A stretch of DNA of 64,000 nt from Polyangia bacterium (GCA_030430565.1 JAUIKS010000015.1:1-64000), one strand, 5' to 3'; positions 33,368 to 43,618 are shown, counted from the stretch's first letter. Numbers and translations are program-made. The notes: generated from the sequence alone by a model not told the origin.

Positions 33368-34033
33368 GTGACGACCCCCCGCTCGATCTCTTTTTGTGGC
33401 TGCTCGTGGTTGATGATCTACCACCTCGGCGTGCTCGAGGCGCTGCGCTGCTCGTTCGACACCGCCGGCTGGCGCTTCGCCGGCGCTTCGTCGGGATCGC
33501 TGACCGCCGCGTTGGCGGCGACCGGAGTGCCGACCGCCAGGGCCCGCGACTGGATGTTTCATCTGGCTGATGAGTCACGTCGGTTTCGAATCGGCCCAGC
33601 CGGGCGCATGACGGCCTTCGTCCGCCGCGGCCTTGATGACGTGCTGCCCGCCGACGCCCACGCGCGCGCGTCGGGGCGTCTCCGGATCTCCATCACCCAG
33701 ATCCGCGGGTGGCGCAACTGGATCGTCGACGACTACCGCAGCCGCGCGGACCTGATGAGCGCCGTGCTCGCGTCGTGCTACATCCCGATCTACTACGAGC
33801 GCCCGGCGCGGTTCCGCGGGCGCTGGTGCATCGACGGCGGGCTGACGGACAACAGCCCGCGGTTCTCGGACGCGACCGTCACCGTCGCGCCACGACCTGG
33901 CCCTTTCGACATCACGCCCACCGAGACCGCGCCGAGGATCGAGAGCTACCTCCCCGGCTCGACCGCGCGCCTGTCCGAGCTGTACGCGAACGGGCGACGC
34001 GACGGCGAGCGCTGGGCGGCCGCTCAGGGTTGA
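33368..34033 (+). CDS. Patatin/PNPLA-like acyl hydrolase
   Basis: 221 residues from GTG 33368. The order SISFCGCSWLMIYHLGVLEALR, FAGASSGSL (GxSxG nucleophile, Ser41) and CIDGGLTDN (Asp156 of the Ser-Asp dyad) is that of patatin-like phospholipases. The SFxGCxxLxIYHLG start, SAVLASCYIPIYY and the FSDATVTVAPRPGPFDITP block look more like the animal PNPLA (ATGL/adiponutrin) branch than the usual bacterial patatins. It lacks transmembrane segments and is shorter than most. It lies at the right end of the RiPP block, 109 bp after the exporter, so it may be a tailoring (acyl/ester-cleaving) gene or a passenger. Confidence 0.82.
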   Translation: MTTPRSISFCGCSWLMIYHLGVLEALRCSFDTAGWRFAGASSGSLTAALAATGVPTARARDWMFHLADESRRFRIGPAGRMTAFVRRGLDDVLPADAHARASGRLRISITQIRGWRNWIVDDYRSRADLMSAVLASCYIPIYYERPARFRGRWCIDGGLTDNSPRFSDATVTVAPRPGPFDITPTETAPRIESYLPGSTARLSELYANGRRDGERWAAAQG

Positions 34034-34225
34034 TAACCGCGAGAGCGCGCAGGGACGCCGCGCCGTGTTCCAACAATGCGCAAAGAGCCGAGCGCCCCCG
34101 CGCGTGTCGCCGCGTCCGCCCGCGTTGTGAGACGACGCGCCAGGTCACCGAGAACCCCGCGTGAAGCGACGAATTCAGCCCGCTGCGGAGATTCGAGGGT
34201 GTCTCGGCGATCCGCCGCGTCATGT

Positions 34226-34238
34226 TCGGCGCCATCAT
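34226..34238. repeat. 13-bp direct repeat, right copy
   Basis: tcggcgccatcat, identical to 17420-17432; encodes part of VMMAP at the end of the N-terminal FG-GAP piece. Confidence 0.85.
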
Positions 34239-34949
34239 GACGGTGCCCGCCGACCAGTGGTGCTTGACCACCGGCGTGAACGTCCCGTCTGGTACGTACT
34301 CGCACTCCGTCAGGCAGTCGATGTCCTCGCCCTCCATCGGCTCCTCGCCCGGCGGGCAGATCGGCGGCTCCGGCAGGCACTTGCCGGTCGCGGGTTCGAA
34401 GCCGCCGGCGCACTCGCCCATGCCCTCCATCGCGGGCTCCCCGAGGCTGAACTCGCAGTACTCATCGCCCGCGCAGTCGCTGTTGTCGATACAGACCGAG
34501 CCCGGCGCGACGCACTGCTGGAACGAGCAGACCTGGTCATTGGGACAACAGACATCACCGCAGGCGAGATCCGGCGAGCAGCAGATGTTGCCGACGCAGA
34601 CGCCGCCCATGTCCTCGCAGTCCTCGGGACACGGCTCCTCGACGCCGGTCTCGGTCGCGCCGGTGGTCGTCTCGTCGTCGCTGGTGGTGGTGCTGCTGCC
34701 GGTGCCGGGCGTCGTGGTGCTCGCGCTGGTCTCCGTGCCGGAGACGCTGACGCCGGTCGTCCCCGTGGTCGCGCCGCCTGTCGTCGTCCCCGCTGCGGTG
34801 TCGCTCCCGGCGCTGGTCGTGTCCAGCGTCCCGCCGCTGTCGCTGCCGCGCGTGTCGCCGTCGTCTCCGCTGCACGCGAGCGCGACGCAGCTGAGCACGA
34901 GCAGCGGGACGCTCGCGCGCGCCTCGAAATTCCAAAGACTCAAGATCAT
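34226..34949 (-). pseudogene. N-terminal piece of a split FG-GAP lipoprotein gene
   Basis: About 241 codons. ATG 34949 has AAGGAG about 6-9 nt upstream. A signal peptide with lipobox VALAC, a Thr/Ser/Gly stalk (about 27-95) and a Cys-rich region (DLACGDVCCPNDQVC, CIDNSDCAGDEYC) lead to FTPVVKHHWSAGTVMMAP. The coding-like character stops at VMMAP; the frame stays open by chance to about 33912. The same residues VMMAP open the FG-GAP piece at 17432. Joining at the 13-bp repeat gives one frame. The lipoprotein head could still be made as a truncated surface protein. Confidence 0.82.
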
Positions 34950-35251
34950 GATCCACTCCTTCGCGGCCGCGCGACCGCGGGCGATGAGTCCATATCAACA
35001 TGTCCCTGTGGACATTCAAACTGAATCGCGCCGACGCGCCGGCCCGGGGCGCGGCGCCACGCCGGGATCAGCTCGCAACACGCCGCGCGACGTCACGCTT
35101 GGCTCCACGACGTCCGCGACCCGCGCTAACCCTGCGTCACGCGCGTCGGCCTCGCCCGGTGCGGCGCAGACTCCTCAATCGACCCCCCGCCGCGGCTGGC
35201 GGCGCTTCGCGTTCAGTGGCACAGTTGCGCGCAGTCGCCCAGGAGCACGCC
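34950..35251. other. Divergent intergenic region
   Basis: 302 bp between the FG-GAP N-terminal piece and the divergent phosphatase gene. It contains cccgcggcgcg-type GC-rich sequence and an AT-rich stretch near 34988-35015 that may hold promoters; no clear element can be named. Confidence 0.35.
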
Positions 35252-36115
35252 GTGGAAGACGCCGCCGAGCCCACCTCTGACCACGCCCCCCCGCCGCTGA
35301 CCGACGACGAGCTGCGCCGGCTGCTGGACTTCGCCGCCACCCTCGCGGACGCGGCCGCCGAGATCACGCGCCCGCGATTTCGCGCGACGCTGGCCGTCGA
35401 GAACAAGGCCGGGGCGTCAGCCTTCGACCCGGTGACGCAAGCCGACCGCGCCGCCGAGTCGGCGATCCGCGCGCGCATCGTCGAGACCTTCCCCCGTCAC
35501 GGGATCCTCGGCGAGGAGCACGGCTACCGGGCCCCGACCCCGGAGGACGGCGAGGCGCGCCTCACCTGGGTCCTGGACCCGATCGACGGGACTCGCTCGT
35601 TCATCACCGGGATCCCGCTGTGGGGCACGCTGATCGCCCTCAACGACGGGCGGCGCCCGATCCTCGGCGTCGCCGATCAGCCCTTCACCGGCGAGCGCTT
35701 CACCGGCAGCCGGCTGGGCGCGACGCTCGAGCGCGCGGGCTCGCGGCGCGAGCTGAGGACGCGCGCGTGCGCCGAGCTGCGCGCGGCGATCGTCGGCTGC
35801 ACGACCCCGGACCTGTTCACTCGCGACGAGCGCGTCGCCTTCGACGAGCTCACGCGCGCGACCCGGCTCGTGCGCTACGGCGCCGACTGCTACGCGTACT
35901 GCATGCTCGCGCTCGGGCAGATGGACCTGGTCGTTGAGTCAGGTCTAAAGCCCTACGACATCCAGGCGCTCATCCCGATCATCGCGGCCGCCGGCGGCGT
36001 CGTCACGACCTGGGCGGGGGGCGACCCGTCCAACGGCGGGCAGATCATCGCGGCCGCCGATCGACGCGCGCACGCGCACGCGCTCGAGCTGCTCGCGCCC
36101 GCCGCTGACCGCTGA
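35252..36115 (+). CDS. Inositol monophosphatase-family phosphatase (HisN-like)
   Basis: 287 residues from GTG 35252, supported by AGGAG 6 nt upstream; the 84 upstream codons are Arg/Pro-rich and rejected. The metal-site motifs are complete: GEEHG (motif 1), WVLDPIDGTRSFITG (motif 2, DPIDGT) and GLKPYDIQALIPIIAAAGG (the 'W/YD..A...I...AGG' end). Mg-dependent members dephosphorylate inositol-1-phosphate, histidinol phosphate or nucleoside phosphates; the IPLWGTLIAL stretch fits histidinol-phosphate phosphatase (HisN) best. The next gene starts 13 nt later, so the two are probably co-transcribed. Confidence 0.87.
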   Translation: MEDAAEPTSDHAPPPLTDDELRRLLDFAATLADAAAEITRPRFRATLAVENKAGASAFDPVTQADRAAESAIRARIVETFPRHGILGEEHGYRAPTPEDGEARLTWVLDPIDGTRSFITGIPLWGTLIALNDGRRPILGVADQPFTGERFTGSRLGATLERAGSRRELRTRACAELRAAIVGCTTPDLFTRDERVAFDELTRATRLVRYGADCYAYCMLALGQMDLVVESGLKPYDIQALIPIIAAAGGVVTTWAGGDPSNGGQIIAAADRRAHAHALELLAPAADR

Positions 36116-36128
36116 GAGGCCCGACGAC

Positions 36129-36803
36129 ATGACCACGACGTCCGCGACGCTCGATCCCGCGCGACTCCGCGGCCTCCTGGTGGACGCGGCCGGCACCCTG
36201 CTCGCGCCGACGGAGCCCATCGCCACGGTCTACGGACGACACGCGCGCGCGTTCGGTGGATCACGGAGCGCGCGAGAGGTCGCGTCCGGGATCCGCGAGG
36301 CGATGGCCGACCCCGCGCTGCGGGCGACGCGGCTGCACGAGCCGTCGTGGCACGAATTCTGGGGCGGGGTCGTGCGCCGGGCGACGGGCGTCGAGGACCC
36401 CGCGCTGCTGGACGCGCTCTACCAGCACTACGAGCAGCGCACGGCGTGGCGCGTCGCCGCCGACGCGCGCGCGTGCTGTGAGGCCGCGCGCGCCCGCGGG
36501 ATCCAGGTCGCGGTCGTCTCCAACTGGGACACCCGGCTCCGCCCGCTGCTGGAGGCGCTCGGGGTGATGCGCTGGATCGACGCGGCGGTGATCTCGGGGG
36601 AGTACGGGCACGAGAAGCCCGATCCGCAGATCTTCCGCTACGCCTGCCAGCGGCTCGCTATCGCGCCCGCCCGCGCGCTGCACGTCGGCGACAGCGCGCG
36701 CGCCGACGTCGAGGGGGCGCGCGCGGCCGGCTGTCACGCGCTGCAGTTCGGCGTCGACGTCCGCGACTTTCGCGAGCTCGCGCGTCGGCTCGGCGTCGCG
36801 TGA
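36129..36803 (+). CDS. HAD-superfamily hydrolase
   Basis: 224 residues. Motif I is LLVDAAGTLL (Asp19 nucleophile; position +2 is Ala instead of Asp, which also occurs in HDHD3-like members), motif II VVSNWDTRL, motif III Lys in GHEKPDPQIF and motif IV HVGDSARADVEGA. The helical cap lies between motifs I and II (subclass C1). Loss of the second Asp usually lowers or changes phosphatase activity, so the reaction is unknown. It forms a likely two-gene unit with the phosphatase upstream. Confidence 0.85.
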   Translation: MTTTSATLDPARLRGLLVDAAGTLLAPTEPIATVYGRHARAFGGSRSAREVASGIREAMADPALRATRLHEPSWHEFWGGVVRRATGVEDPALLDALYQHYEQRTAWRVAADARACCEAARARGIQVAVVSNWDTRLRPLLEALGVMRWIDAAVISGEYGHEKPDPQIFRYACQRLAIAPARALHVGDSARADVEGARAAGCHALQFGVDVRDFRELARRLGVA

Positions 36804-36902
36804 TCGAGCGGCACCACGAGCGCGGCCAGATCGCGCGGGCTGACGGCCTGAGTTAGGGGGGAGCCGTCGCGGCCGCGGATCTGGCCGAAGAGACAATTCG
36901 CG

Positions 36903-37283
36903 CTAGGAGGGGCCGCCGGCGGTCGGCTTGCGCATCTTGAAGCCGACGACGCAGCGCGTGCCGCTCGTCCCGGTCCGCCACGTGGGCGCGATGTTGACGT
37001 TGGCGTTGTTGACCGCGCTGGCGAGCAGATCGACCTGGCTGGTCGAGAGGTTCATGTGAGAGCACTTCTGCCCGCCAAAGTAGTAGGTGCGAAGCGTCCC
37101 GCCCTGCTCCTTGATCTTCAGCTCGCCGCGACGATTTGAATAGAGAGTGCTGGAGGAGCTGTAGACCGTGAGCTCCTCGACGGAGCCCTCCGCGCCCATG
37201 GAGTCGGCGAGGGCGACGGCGGCGGGCATAACGACCGCGACGCCGAGAAGCACGGGGAGGACCTGCTTGAGACGTAGAAGCAT
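36903..37283 (-). CDS. Small secreted protein of unknown function
   Basis: 126 residues. Sec signal peptide (MLLRLKQVLPVLLGVAVVMPAAVALA) followed by a compact beta-rich mature part with two Cys (GGQKCSHMNL and TSGTRCVVGF) that could form one disulfide. It also has a Ser-rich stretch (YSSSSTLYSNRRGE). No family recognised. It lies alone between a HAD gene and the cytochrome genes. Confidence 0.7.
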   Translation of the reverse strand: MLLRLKQVLPVLLGVAVVMPAAVALADSMGAEGSVEELTVYSSSSTLYSNRRGELKIKEQGGTLRTYYFGGQKCSHMNLSTSQVDLLASAVNNANVNIAPTWRTGTSGTRCVVGFKMRKPTAGGPS

Positions 37284-37530
37284 GACTGACCTTTTTCGGG
37301 GGAAGAGTGACTAACCGACGCGTTGGACTGCGGGGCGTCGGGCTGCATTCAGCGCCGCGCGACGTCGCCCCGTGAGGGGGCTCCATAACGGGCGCCGGGC
37401 CGGTTGCATATCACACCGCCGACGCCGAGAGCGGCCCACGCCGCGCCGGCGCGCGCCTCCGTCCGGAGAGATCGCTCCGTGTTCGACGACACAAGCGGGA
37501 CGGTCGGTGATCCCGCGAGCGCCTCCGCGC

Positions 37531-39246
37531 TCACTCGGACGCGGGCTCGCCCTGCGCCGCGATGAACTCGGCGAGCGCGGCGATCTGCGCCTCGTCGAGC
37601 TTGTCCTTGAATTTGGGCATCTCCGCGGTGTCGGCGAACAGGTCCGGCGCGGACGAGTCCGCGATCACGCGCGCGATCCAGGCGACCGAGCCGCGCTTGG
37701 CGAGCGTCGGCGCGGCGCCTTCTGCTCCCGCCTCGACCTCGTGACAGCCGCTGCACTCCAGGGTGTCGTCCCACAGCTGCTCGCCCTTCTTCGCCTTGGT
37801 CGAGTCGACATCCTCCGCGTCTCCCCGCAGCGAGTAGAGGTACTCGACGGTCGCCCACAGGTCCTCATCGGAGACATCGGAGGCGGGCAGCGGGTCCATC
37901 GCGTCGTGATCCTTGGTCCCGCCGAAGAAGCGCTTGTCGGCCGGGTCGCGCACGAGGTCAAACAGCCACTGGCGACTGCGGTAGCCGTCGAAGCTCGGCG
38001 CCTCCTCGCCGCCCTTGCCGTTGATCACGTGGCAGGTCGCGCAGTGCTCCTGGTACAGCGCGCGCACCTTGAAGTCGGGGTCGTTCTCCCACACCGAGGT
38101 GCTGCTGGCCGAAGGGACACCAAGCTTCGCGAACGCGCGCGCGCGCTCGCCCTCGCGCAGCTGCTGCTCGCGCGCCTCCTTGAACTTCTCGCTGCCGGCG
38201 TCCTCGACGATCGCCATCGCCGTGAGCCCGCCGACGCCCGCCATGACGGTCGCGACGAAGACGAGCACAGGGATCCGACGCCGGGGGCCGCGATCTGGCG
38301 CGCGGTCGAGGAAGGGGAGCGCCAGCATGAGCGTGATGACGGCGCCGGGGATGATGCCGGTGGCGATGATCTGCAGCGGCCCCTCGAACAGCTTGACGAG
38401 CTGGAACAAGAACAGGAAGTTCCACTCGGGCCGCGCGACGAAGGCCGCGGTCGGGTCCGCCGGCGCGTAGAGCTCCGCGCCGTGGGTGTAGACGGTGAGC
38501 CCGATCAACACGGCGCCGGTGACCGCCATCGCCACGATGTCGAGAAAGCGCTGATACGGCCAGTACGGCGCCGCGCGCCGCTCGAGCGCCTCGGCGTCGA
38601 GGCCCGCCGGCGGGGTCACGCCGTGCTTGCGCAGCGCGAGCACGTGGATCGCCAAGAGCGCGACCGTCGCGAGCGGCAGCAAGAACGCGTGGATCACGTA
38701 AAAGCGCGTGATGGTGAGGTTGCCGAGCTCGTCGCCGCCCTGCGCGAGCACGCGCAGCGGCTCCCCGCCGGGCAGCGACCCGAGGATGCCGGTGCGAACC
38801 TGCGTGCCCCAGTACGCGTTCTGATCCCAGGGCAGCAGGTAGCCGCTCATGGAGAAGCCGAGCACGATCAGCCCCATCAAGATCCCGCTCCACCAGATCA
38901 GCTCCCGCGGCTTGCGATACGCGCCGACCCAGACGACCCGCAGCAGGTGCAGCACGAGCAGCACGATCATCGCCGAGGAGGTGTGCAGGTGCAGGCCGCG
39001 GATAAACCAGCCCGCCGTGACCTGATCTTGGATGTACGCGGTGCTCGCCCACGCGTCCGTCGCCGACGGGCTGTAGTAGAGCGAGAGCAGCACCCCGAGC
39101 ACCAGCTCCTGCAAGAACAGGTAGACCAGCACAGCGCCGAACACGTACTGGAGGCGCGGCCCGCCGGGGACGTCGCGCCGGGCGACGCGACGCGCCAGCT
39201 CGCGCGCGCCGATCCGCTCGTCAAGCCAGTCGATCACGCGACCCAC
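37531..39246 (-). CDS. Cytochrome b fused to a dihaem cytochrome c domain (bc complex)
   Basis: 571 residues. Residues 1-about 330 are a bc1/b6f-type cytochrome b with eight hydrophobic helices and the haem-ligand histidines in GLHLHTSSAM and FYVIHAFLLPLATVALLAIHVL; the quinol-site motif is present as RPEWNFLFLFQ (PEWY/PEWF variant). Residues about 390-571 carry two c-type haem motifs, CATCH (about 398) and CSGCH (about 498), with Met candidates nearby. The complex oxidises quinol in the inner membrane and passes electrons to cytochrome c; fusing the acceptor haems to cytochrome b replaces a separate cytochrome c1. It directly follows the Rieske gene. Confidence 0.92.
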   Translation of the reverse strand: MGRVIDWLDERIGARELARRVARRDVPGGPRLQYVFGAVLVYLFLQELVLGVLLSLYYSPSATDAWASTAYIQDQVTAGWFIRGLHLHTSSAMIVLLVLHLLRVVWVGAYRKPRELIWWSGILMGLIVLGFSMSGYLLPWDQNAYWGTQVRTGILGSLPGGEPLRVLAQGGDELGNLTITRFYVIHAFLLPLATVALLAIHVLALRKHGVTPPAGLDAEALERRAAPYWPYQRFLDIVAMAVTGAVLIGLTVYTHGAELYAPADPTAAFVARPEWNFLFLFQLVKLFEGPLQIIATGIIPGAVITLMLALPFLDRAPDRGPRRRIPVLVFVATVMAGVGGLTAMAIVEDAGSEKFKEAREQQLREGERARAFAKLGVPSASSTSVWENDPDFKVRALYQEHCATCHVINGKGGEEAPSFDGYRSRQWLFDLVRDPADKRFFGGTKDHDAMDPLPASDVSDEDLWATVEYLYSLRGDAEDVDSTKAKKGEQLWDDTLECSGCHEVEAGAEGAAPTLAKRGSVAWIARVIADSSAPDLFADTAEMPKFKDKLDEAQIAALAEFIAAQGEPASE

Positions 39247-39852
39247 CTAGACCTCGACCTTCTCGCGGATGTTCTGGCGAAACCGTCGATAGCGGATCGC
39301 CACCAGCTCGGACTCCTGCTTGATCTCCAAGGTGTCGAGCGCGCGCGGCGAGGGGCCAAACGCGGGCGCGCCGTCGAGGTCAAATTCGGAGCGGTGACAC
39401 GGGCAGCGAAACACGCTGGCCTCCGCGTCAAAGTCGATCGCGCAGCCGAGATGCGGACACACCGTCGAGAACGCCTTGAGCTCGCCCTCGCGCTCGAGCA
39501 CCCAGCACGAGCCGATCTTCACCTGACGCGTGACCGACCAGGCGTCTTTGCGATCGGCGAACAGGTCGACCTTGATCGGGACCGTCGGGCCGAACTGCGC
39601 GCGCCCGCCGACCTCGATGAAGTCGTCGCCGGCCGAGGTGATCGTGTTGGAGAGCGGGTACACGAGGTAGCCGAGCGCCGGGATCAGCGGGACCGCAGCG
39701 AGCCCCCCGCCCAGCACGCCGACGCCGATCGACAGCGCGCGCCGACGCGACGGGTCGCGCGGCTGATTCGACGCGTCGGTCGTCGACCGCTCGCCGCCGT
39801 CGTCGCCGGTCGCTTGACTCGATGATGTTGGTTCTCGATCGCGCTCGGACAT
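39247..39852 (-). CDS. Rieske iron-sulfur subunit of a bc complex
   Basis: 201 residues. A twin-arginine-type signal/anchor (PSRRRALSIGVGVLGGGLAAVPL) precedes the Rieske domain with both cluster-binding boxes, CPHLGC and CPCHRSEF, which hold a 2Fe-2S cluster through two Cys and two His. It lies immediately upstream of the cytochrome b-c gene with no spacer, so they form the quinol:cytochrome c oxidoreductase operon. Confidence 0.95.
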   Translation of the reverse strand: MSERDREPTSSSQATGDDGGERSTTDASNQPRDPSRRRALSIGVGVLGGGLAAVPLIPALGYLVYPLSNTITSAGDDFIEVGGRAQFGPTVPIKVDLFADRKDAWSVTRQVKIGSCWVLEREGELKAFSTVCPHLGCAIDFDAEASVFRCPCHRSEFDLDGAPAFGPSPRALDTLEIKQESELVAIRYRRFRQNIREKVEV

Positions 39853-40100
39853 TTCGCCCCCTCACTATCGCGCCGACAGGCGACGAACCGCAAACATTGT
39901 CCGCTCGTCGCTGTCGCGGCGAGCGGGAGGCGCGTCCGAGGGTGCCAGCGTGCGCGCGCGCGCGACCTCGAGCGCGCGGATTCACGAGCGAGACGCGGGT
40001 CCTTCGCCAGCCCAGTCGACTCAACGCGCGCGCGCTCGTGAAGGTACGAGCGGCGGTCGGCGCCCGTGACCAAGGTCGACACGAGTTGGTATGAGTGCGC

Positions 40101-41027
40101 ATGGACGCGCCGCGACAGCTCCTCCGCCCCGAACCCGGGCCCCACACGCTCAAGGAGACGCGGTGGGGCGGCACGAGGCTCGCGCGCCTGCGCGGCTCCG
40201 ACCCCAGCGCGCAGGCTGAGAACATCGGCGAGTCGTGGGAATTCTCGACGCTCGCGGGTCGCGAGAGCCGCGCGCTCGGCCGCCCGCTGTCGCGGGTGCT
40301 GGGCGGTCCGTTGCCGTTTCTCGCCAAGCTGATCGACACGGCGCGTCCGCTCAGCATCCAGCTCCACCCCGACGACGACCCCGTCGCCAACACGCCGGGC
40401 AAAGAAGAGGCCTGGATCATCCTCGACGCCGAGCCTGGCGCCGCAGTGCTCGCCGGGCTCGCGCCGGGCGTCACGCGCCAGACCTTCGCGCGCGCGGTAT
40501 CGCGAGCCAACGCGGCGCCCGAGGCCTGCGGCCCCGAGCTGCTCGCGTGCCTGAACAAGATCCCGGCGCGCGCCGGGATGGTCATCCTGATCCCGGCGCG
40601 CACGGTCCACGCCATCGGCGGCGGGATCCTGCTCGCCGAGATCCAGCAGCCGAGCGACTGCACCTACCGCCTGCACGACTACGGCAGCGGGCGCCCGCTT
40701 CACGTCGAGCAGGGCCTCGCAACCATCGACCCCAGCGCCCGCGCGCGAGTCTTCGACCCGCTCGACCCAACAGCGCCCTCCTCAATTGACGGCAAGCACC
40801 TGCGCCTGCGGGTCTGCGGAGCCGGGCGTCACGAGCTCGACGTCTCCCGCGCGCAGCCGCAGCTGCTGGTCGCGCACACCAGCCCGTGTCAGGTTCGGGC
40901 GCGCGCCGGCGAGGCGCCGACCGCCCTCGTCGCCGGAGACCTCGCGCTCGCGCTCACGGGGCGTCTCACGCTCGAGGTCCCCGAGGGCGGGCAGGCGGTG
41001 ATCGGGCACCTCGCGCGCGCGTCGTGA
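40101..41027 (+). CDS. manA: Mannose-6-phosphate isomerase (class I, short type)
   Basis: 308 residues from ATG 40101 (GTG 40095 is an alternative). The zinc-site motifs are in order: the Gln and His of SIQLHPDD, the Glu of GKEEAW and the His of RTVHAIGGG. LLAEIQQPSDCTYRLHDYG is the usual active-site strand. The length fits the short Bacillus/actinobacterial type lacking the extra C-terminal domain. It interconverts fructose-6-phosphate and mannose-6-phosphate for sugar-nucleotide and polysaccharide supply. Confidence 0.93.
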   Translation: MDAPRQLLRPEPGPHTLKETRWGGTRLARLRGSDPSAQAENIGESWEFSTLAGRESRALGRPLSRVLGGPLPFLAKLIDTARPLSIQLHPDDDPVANTPGKEEAWIILDAEPGAAVLAGLAPGVTRQTFARAVSRANAAPEACGPELLACLNKIPARAGMVILIPARTVHAIGGGILLAEIQQPSDCTYRLHDYGSGRPLHVEQGLATIDPSARARVFDPLDPTAPSSIDGKHLRLRVCGAGRHELDVSRAQPQLLVAHTSPCQVRARAGEAPTALVAGDLALALTGRLTLEVPEGGQAVIGHLARAS

Positions 41028-41046
41028 GCCCGCGGGCAGCGGTCTG

Positions 41047-42087
41047 CTACGCCTCGAGCACGAGCTTGCCGACGGTCTGCCCCGACTCGAGATCGCGGTG
41101 GGCCCGCGCGACCTCCTGCAGCGGGTAGCAGGTGATCGCCGGGACCTTGAGCGAACCGTCCGCGAGCGCGGCGAGCAGCAGCGCCACGCCCTCGCGCAGC
41201 AGGTCGTTGCGATCGAAGAGGTACGAGAGGTTGAAGCCCATGACCGAGCGGTTCTCCTGCGTGAGCTTCAGCGGGCTGAACCGCGGCGTCCGCAGGTAGT
41301 CCCACGCGAGCCGGAGCCAGCGCGTGCGCCCGCCTCGCGGCATCATCGTGTGGAAGCCGTAGACGACCAGGCGCCCCGTCGGCGCGAGATGCTGATAGCT
41401 CTCACGCAGCGTCTCGACGCCGTTCGCGTCGCACACCAGCGCGTAGCCGTCCGGCGCGTGCCGCTCGGCCTCGGCCCACAGCGGCTGCCGCGACTTGTCG
41501 ATCACCGCCGCGGCCCCGAGCGCGCGCGCGGCCTCGACCTTGTGACTCGCGCCCACGACCCCGATCGGGACGCAACCTGTCCGCTTCGCCAGCTGCACGA
41601 GCGTGCTCCCGACGCCGCCCGCCGCCGAGTGAATCAACACGCGGTCGCCGGCGCGCGCGTCCCCGAGTCGATGCAGCGCGAACCAAGCGGTCAAGAACAC
41701 GCAGGGCAGCGCGGCCGCCTGCGCGGGCGACAGCCCCGCCGGCAGGCGAAACACCTGGGCCGCGGGCACGGTGAGCGCGCTCGTGTAGCCGCCGAAGCGC
41801 GTCACCGCGAACACGGCGTCGCCGACCCGCCAGCCCTCGCAGCCCTCGCCGACCGCCTCGATCTCGCCCGCGACCTCGAAGCCCGGCGTGATCGGCCAGC
41901 CGACGTACTCTCGCGCCGACGCGTACAGTCCGCGACGAACGATGCAGTCGGCGTAGTTGACCCCGATCGCGCGTACGCGGATCCGCAGCTCATCACGCGC
42001 CGGCTCGCGCCGCGTCGCTCGCTCGAGCTGCAGTCGCTCATAGCCCCCAGGTCCATGGATCATGACGCGCGTCAGCGAGCTGCTCAC
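41047..42087 (-). CDS. Zinc-independent quinone oxidoreductase-like MDR protein
   Basis: 346 residues from GTG 42087 (ATG 42063 is an alternative); further upstream codons are non-coding-like. It is a medium-chain dehydrogenase/reductase with no structural or catalytic zinc Cys cluster: [28 protein letters not shown] and the nucleotide site [15 protein letters not shown] followed by [14 protein letters not shown]. This is the layout of NADPH:quinone oxidoreductase/VAT-1-like proteins. [19 protein letters not shown] is typical of the VAT-1-like branch. The substrate is probably a quinone or an activated alkene. Confidence 0.88.
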   Translation of the reverse strand: MSSSLTRVMIHGPGGYERLQLERATRREPARDELRIRVRAIGVNYADCIVRRGLYASAREYVGWPITPGFEVAGEIEAVGEGCEGWRVGDAVFAVTRFGGYTSALTVPAAQVFRLPAGLSPAQAAALPCVFLTAWFALHRLGDARAGDRVLIHSAAGGVGSTLVQLAKRTGCVPIGVVGASHKVEAARALGAAAVIDKSRQPLWAEAERHAPDGYALVCDANGVETLRESYQHLAPTGRLVVYGFHTMMPRGGRTRWLRLAWDYLRTPRFSPLKLTQENRSVMGFNLSYLFDRNDLLREGVALLLAALADGSLKVPAITCYPLQEVARAHRDLESGQTVGKLVLEA

Positions 42088-42187
42088 GGCGCGCAGCGTA
42101 CCCCACGCCCCCCGTGACTTCGTACACGCGAGCCGCGCGCGCGCGCGCGACCGACACCGCGGCGGACGGGCTACGCTCGCGCCGTCC

Positions 42188-43618
<1,431 letters not shown>

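Larger units (their letters stand above)
17433..34225. other. 16.8-kb RiPP block interrupting the FG-GAP gene (insert 2)
   Basis: Everything between the two 13-bp repeats reads on the plus strand and belongs to the peptide cluster plus a patatin. Base composition and codon use look like the rest of the window, so any transfer was from a similar genome or is old. No recombinase, transposase or tRNA is present, and the two inner ends show no convincing inverted repeat; both inserts start with CAC after the left repeat, which may be chance. The repeats give natural, base-exact limits for the cluster. Confidence 0.75.

Noticed and set aside
12121-34225. Terminal inverted repeats or a transposase for the two inserts
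   Set aside because: Inner ends compared by eye give no convincing inverted repeat, and no recombinase-like gene is present; only the direct repeats are solid.
37372-39825. 817-aa plus-strand open frame over the bc genes
   Set aside because: Shadow of Rieske and cytochrome b-c genes, which carry cofactor motifs.
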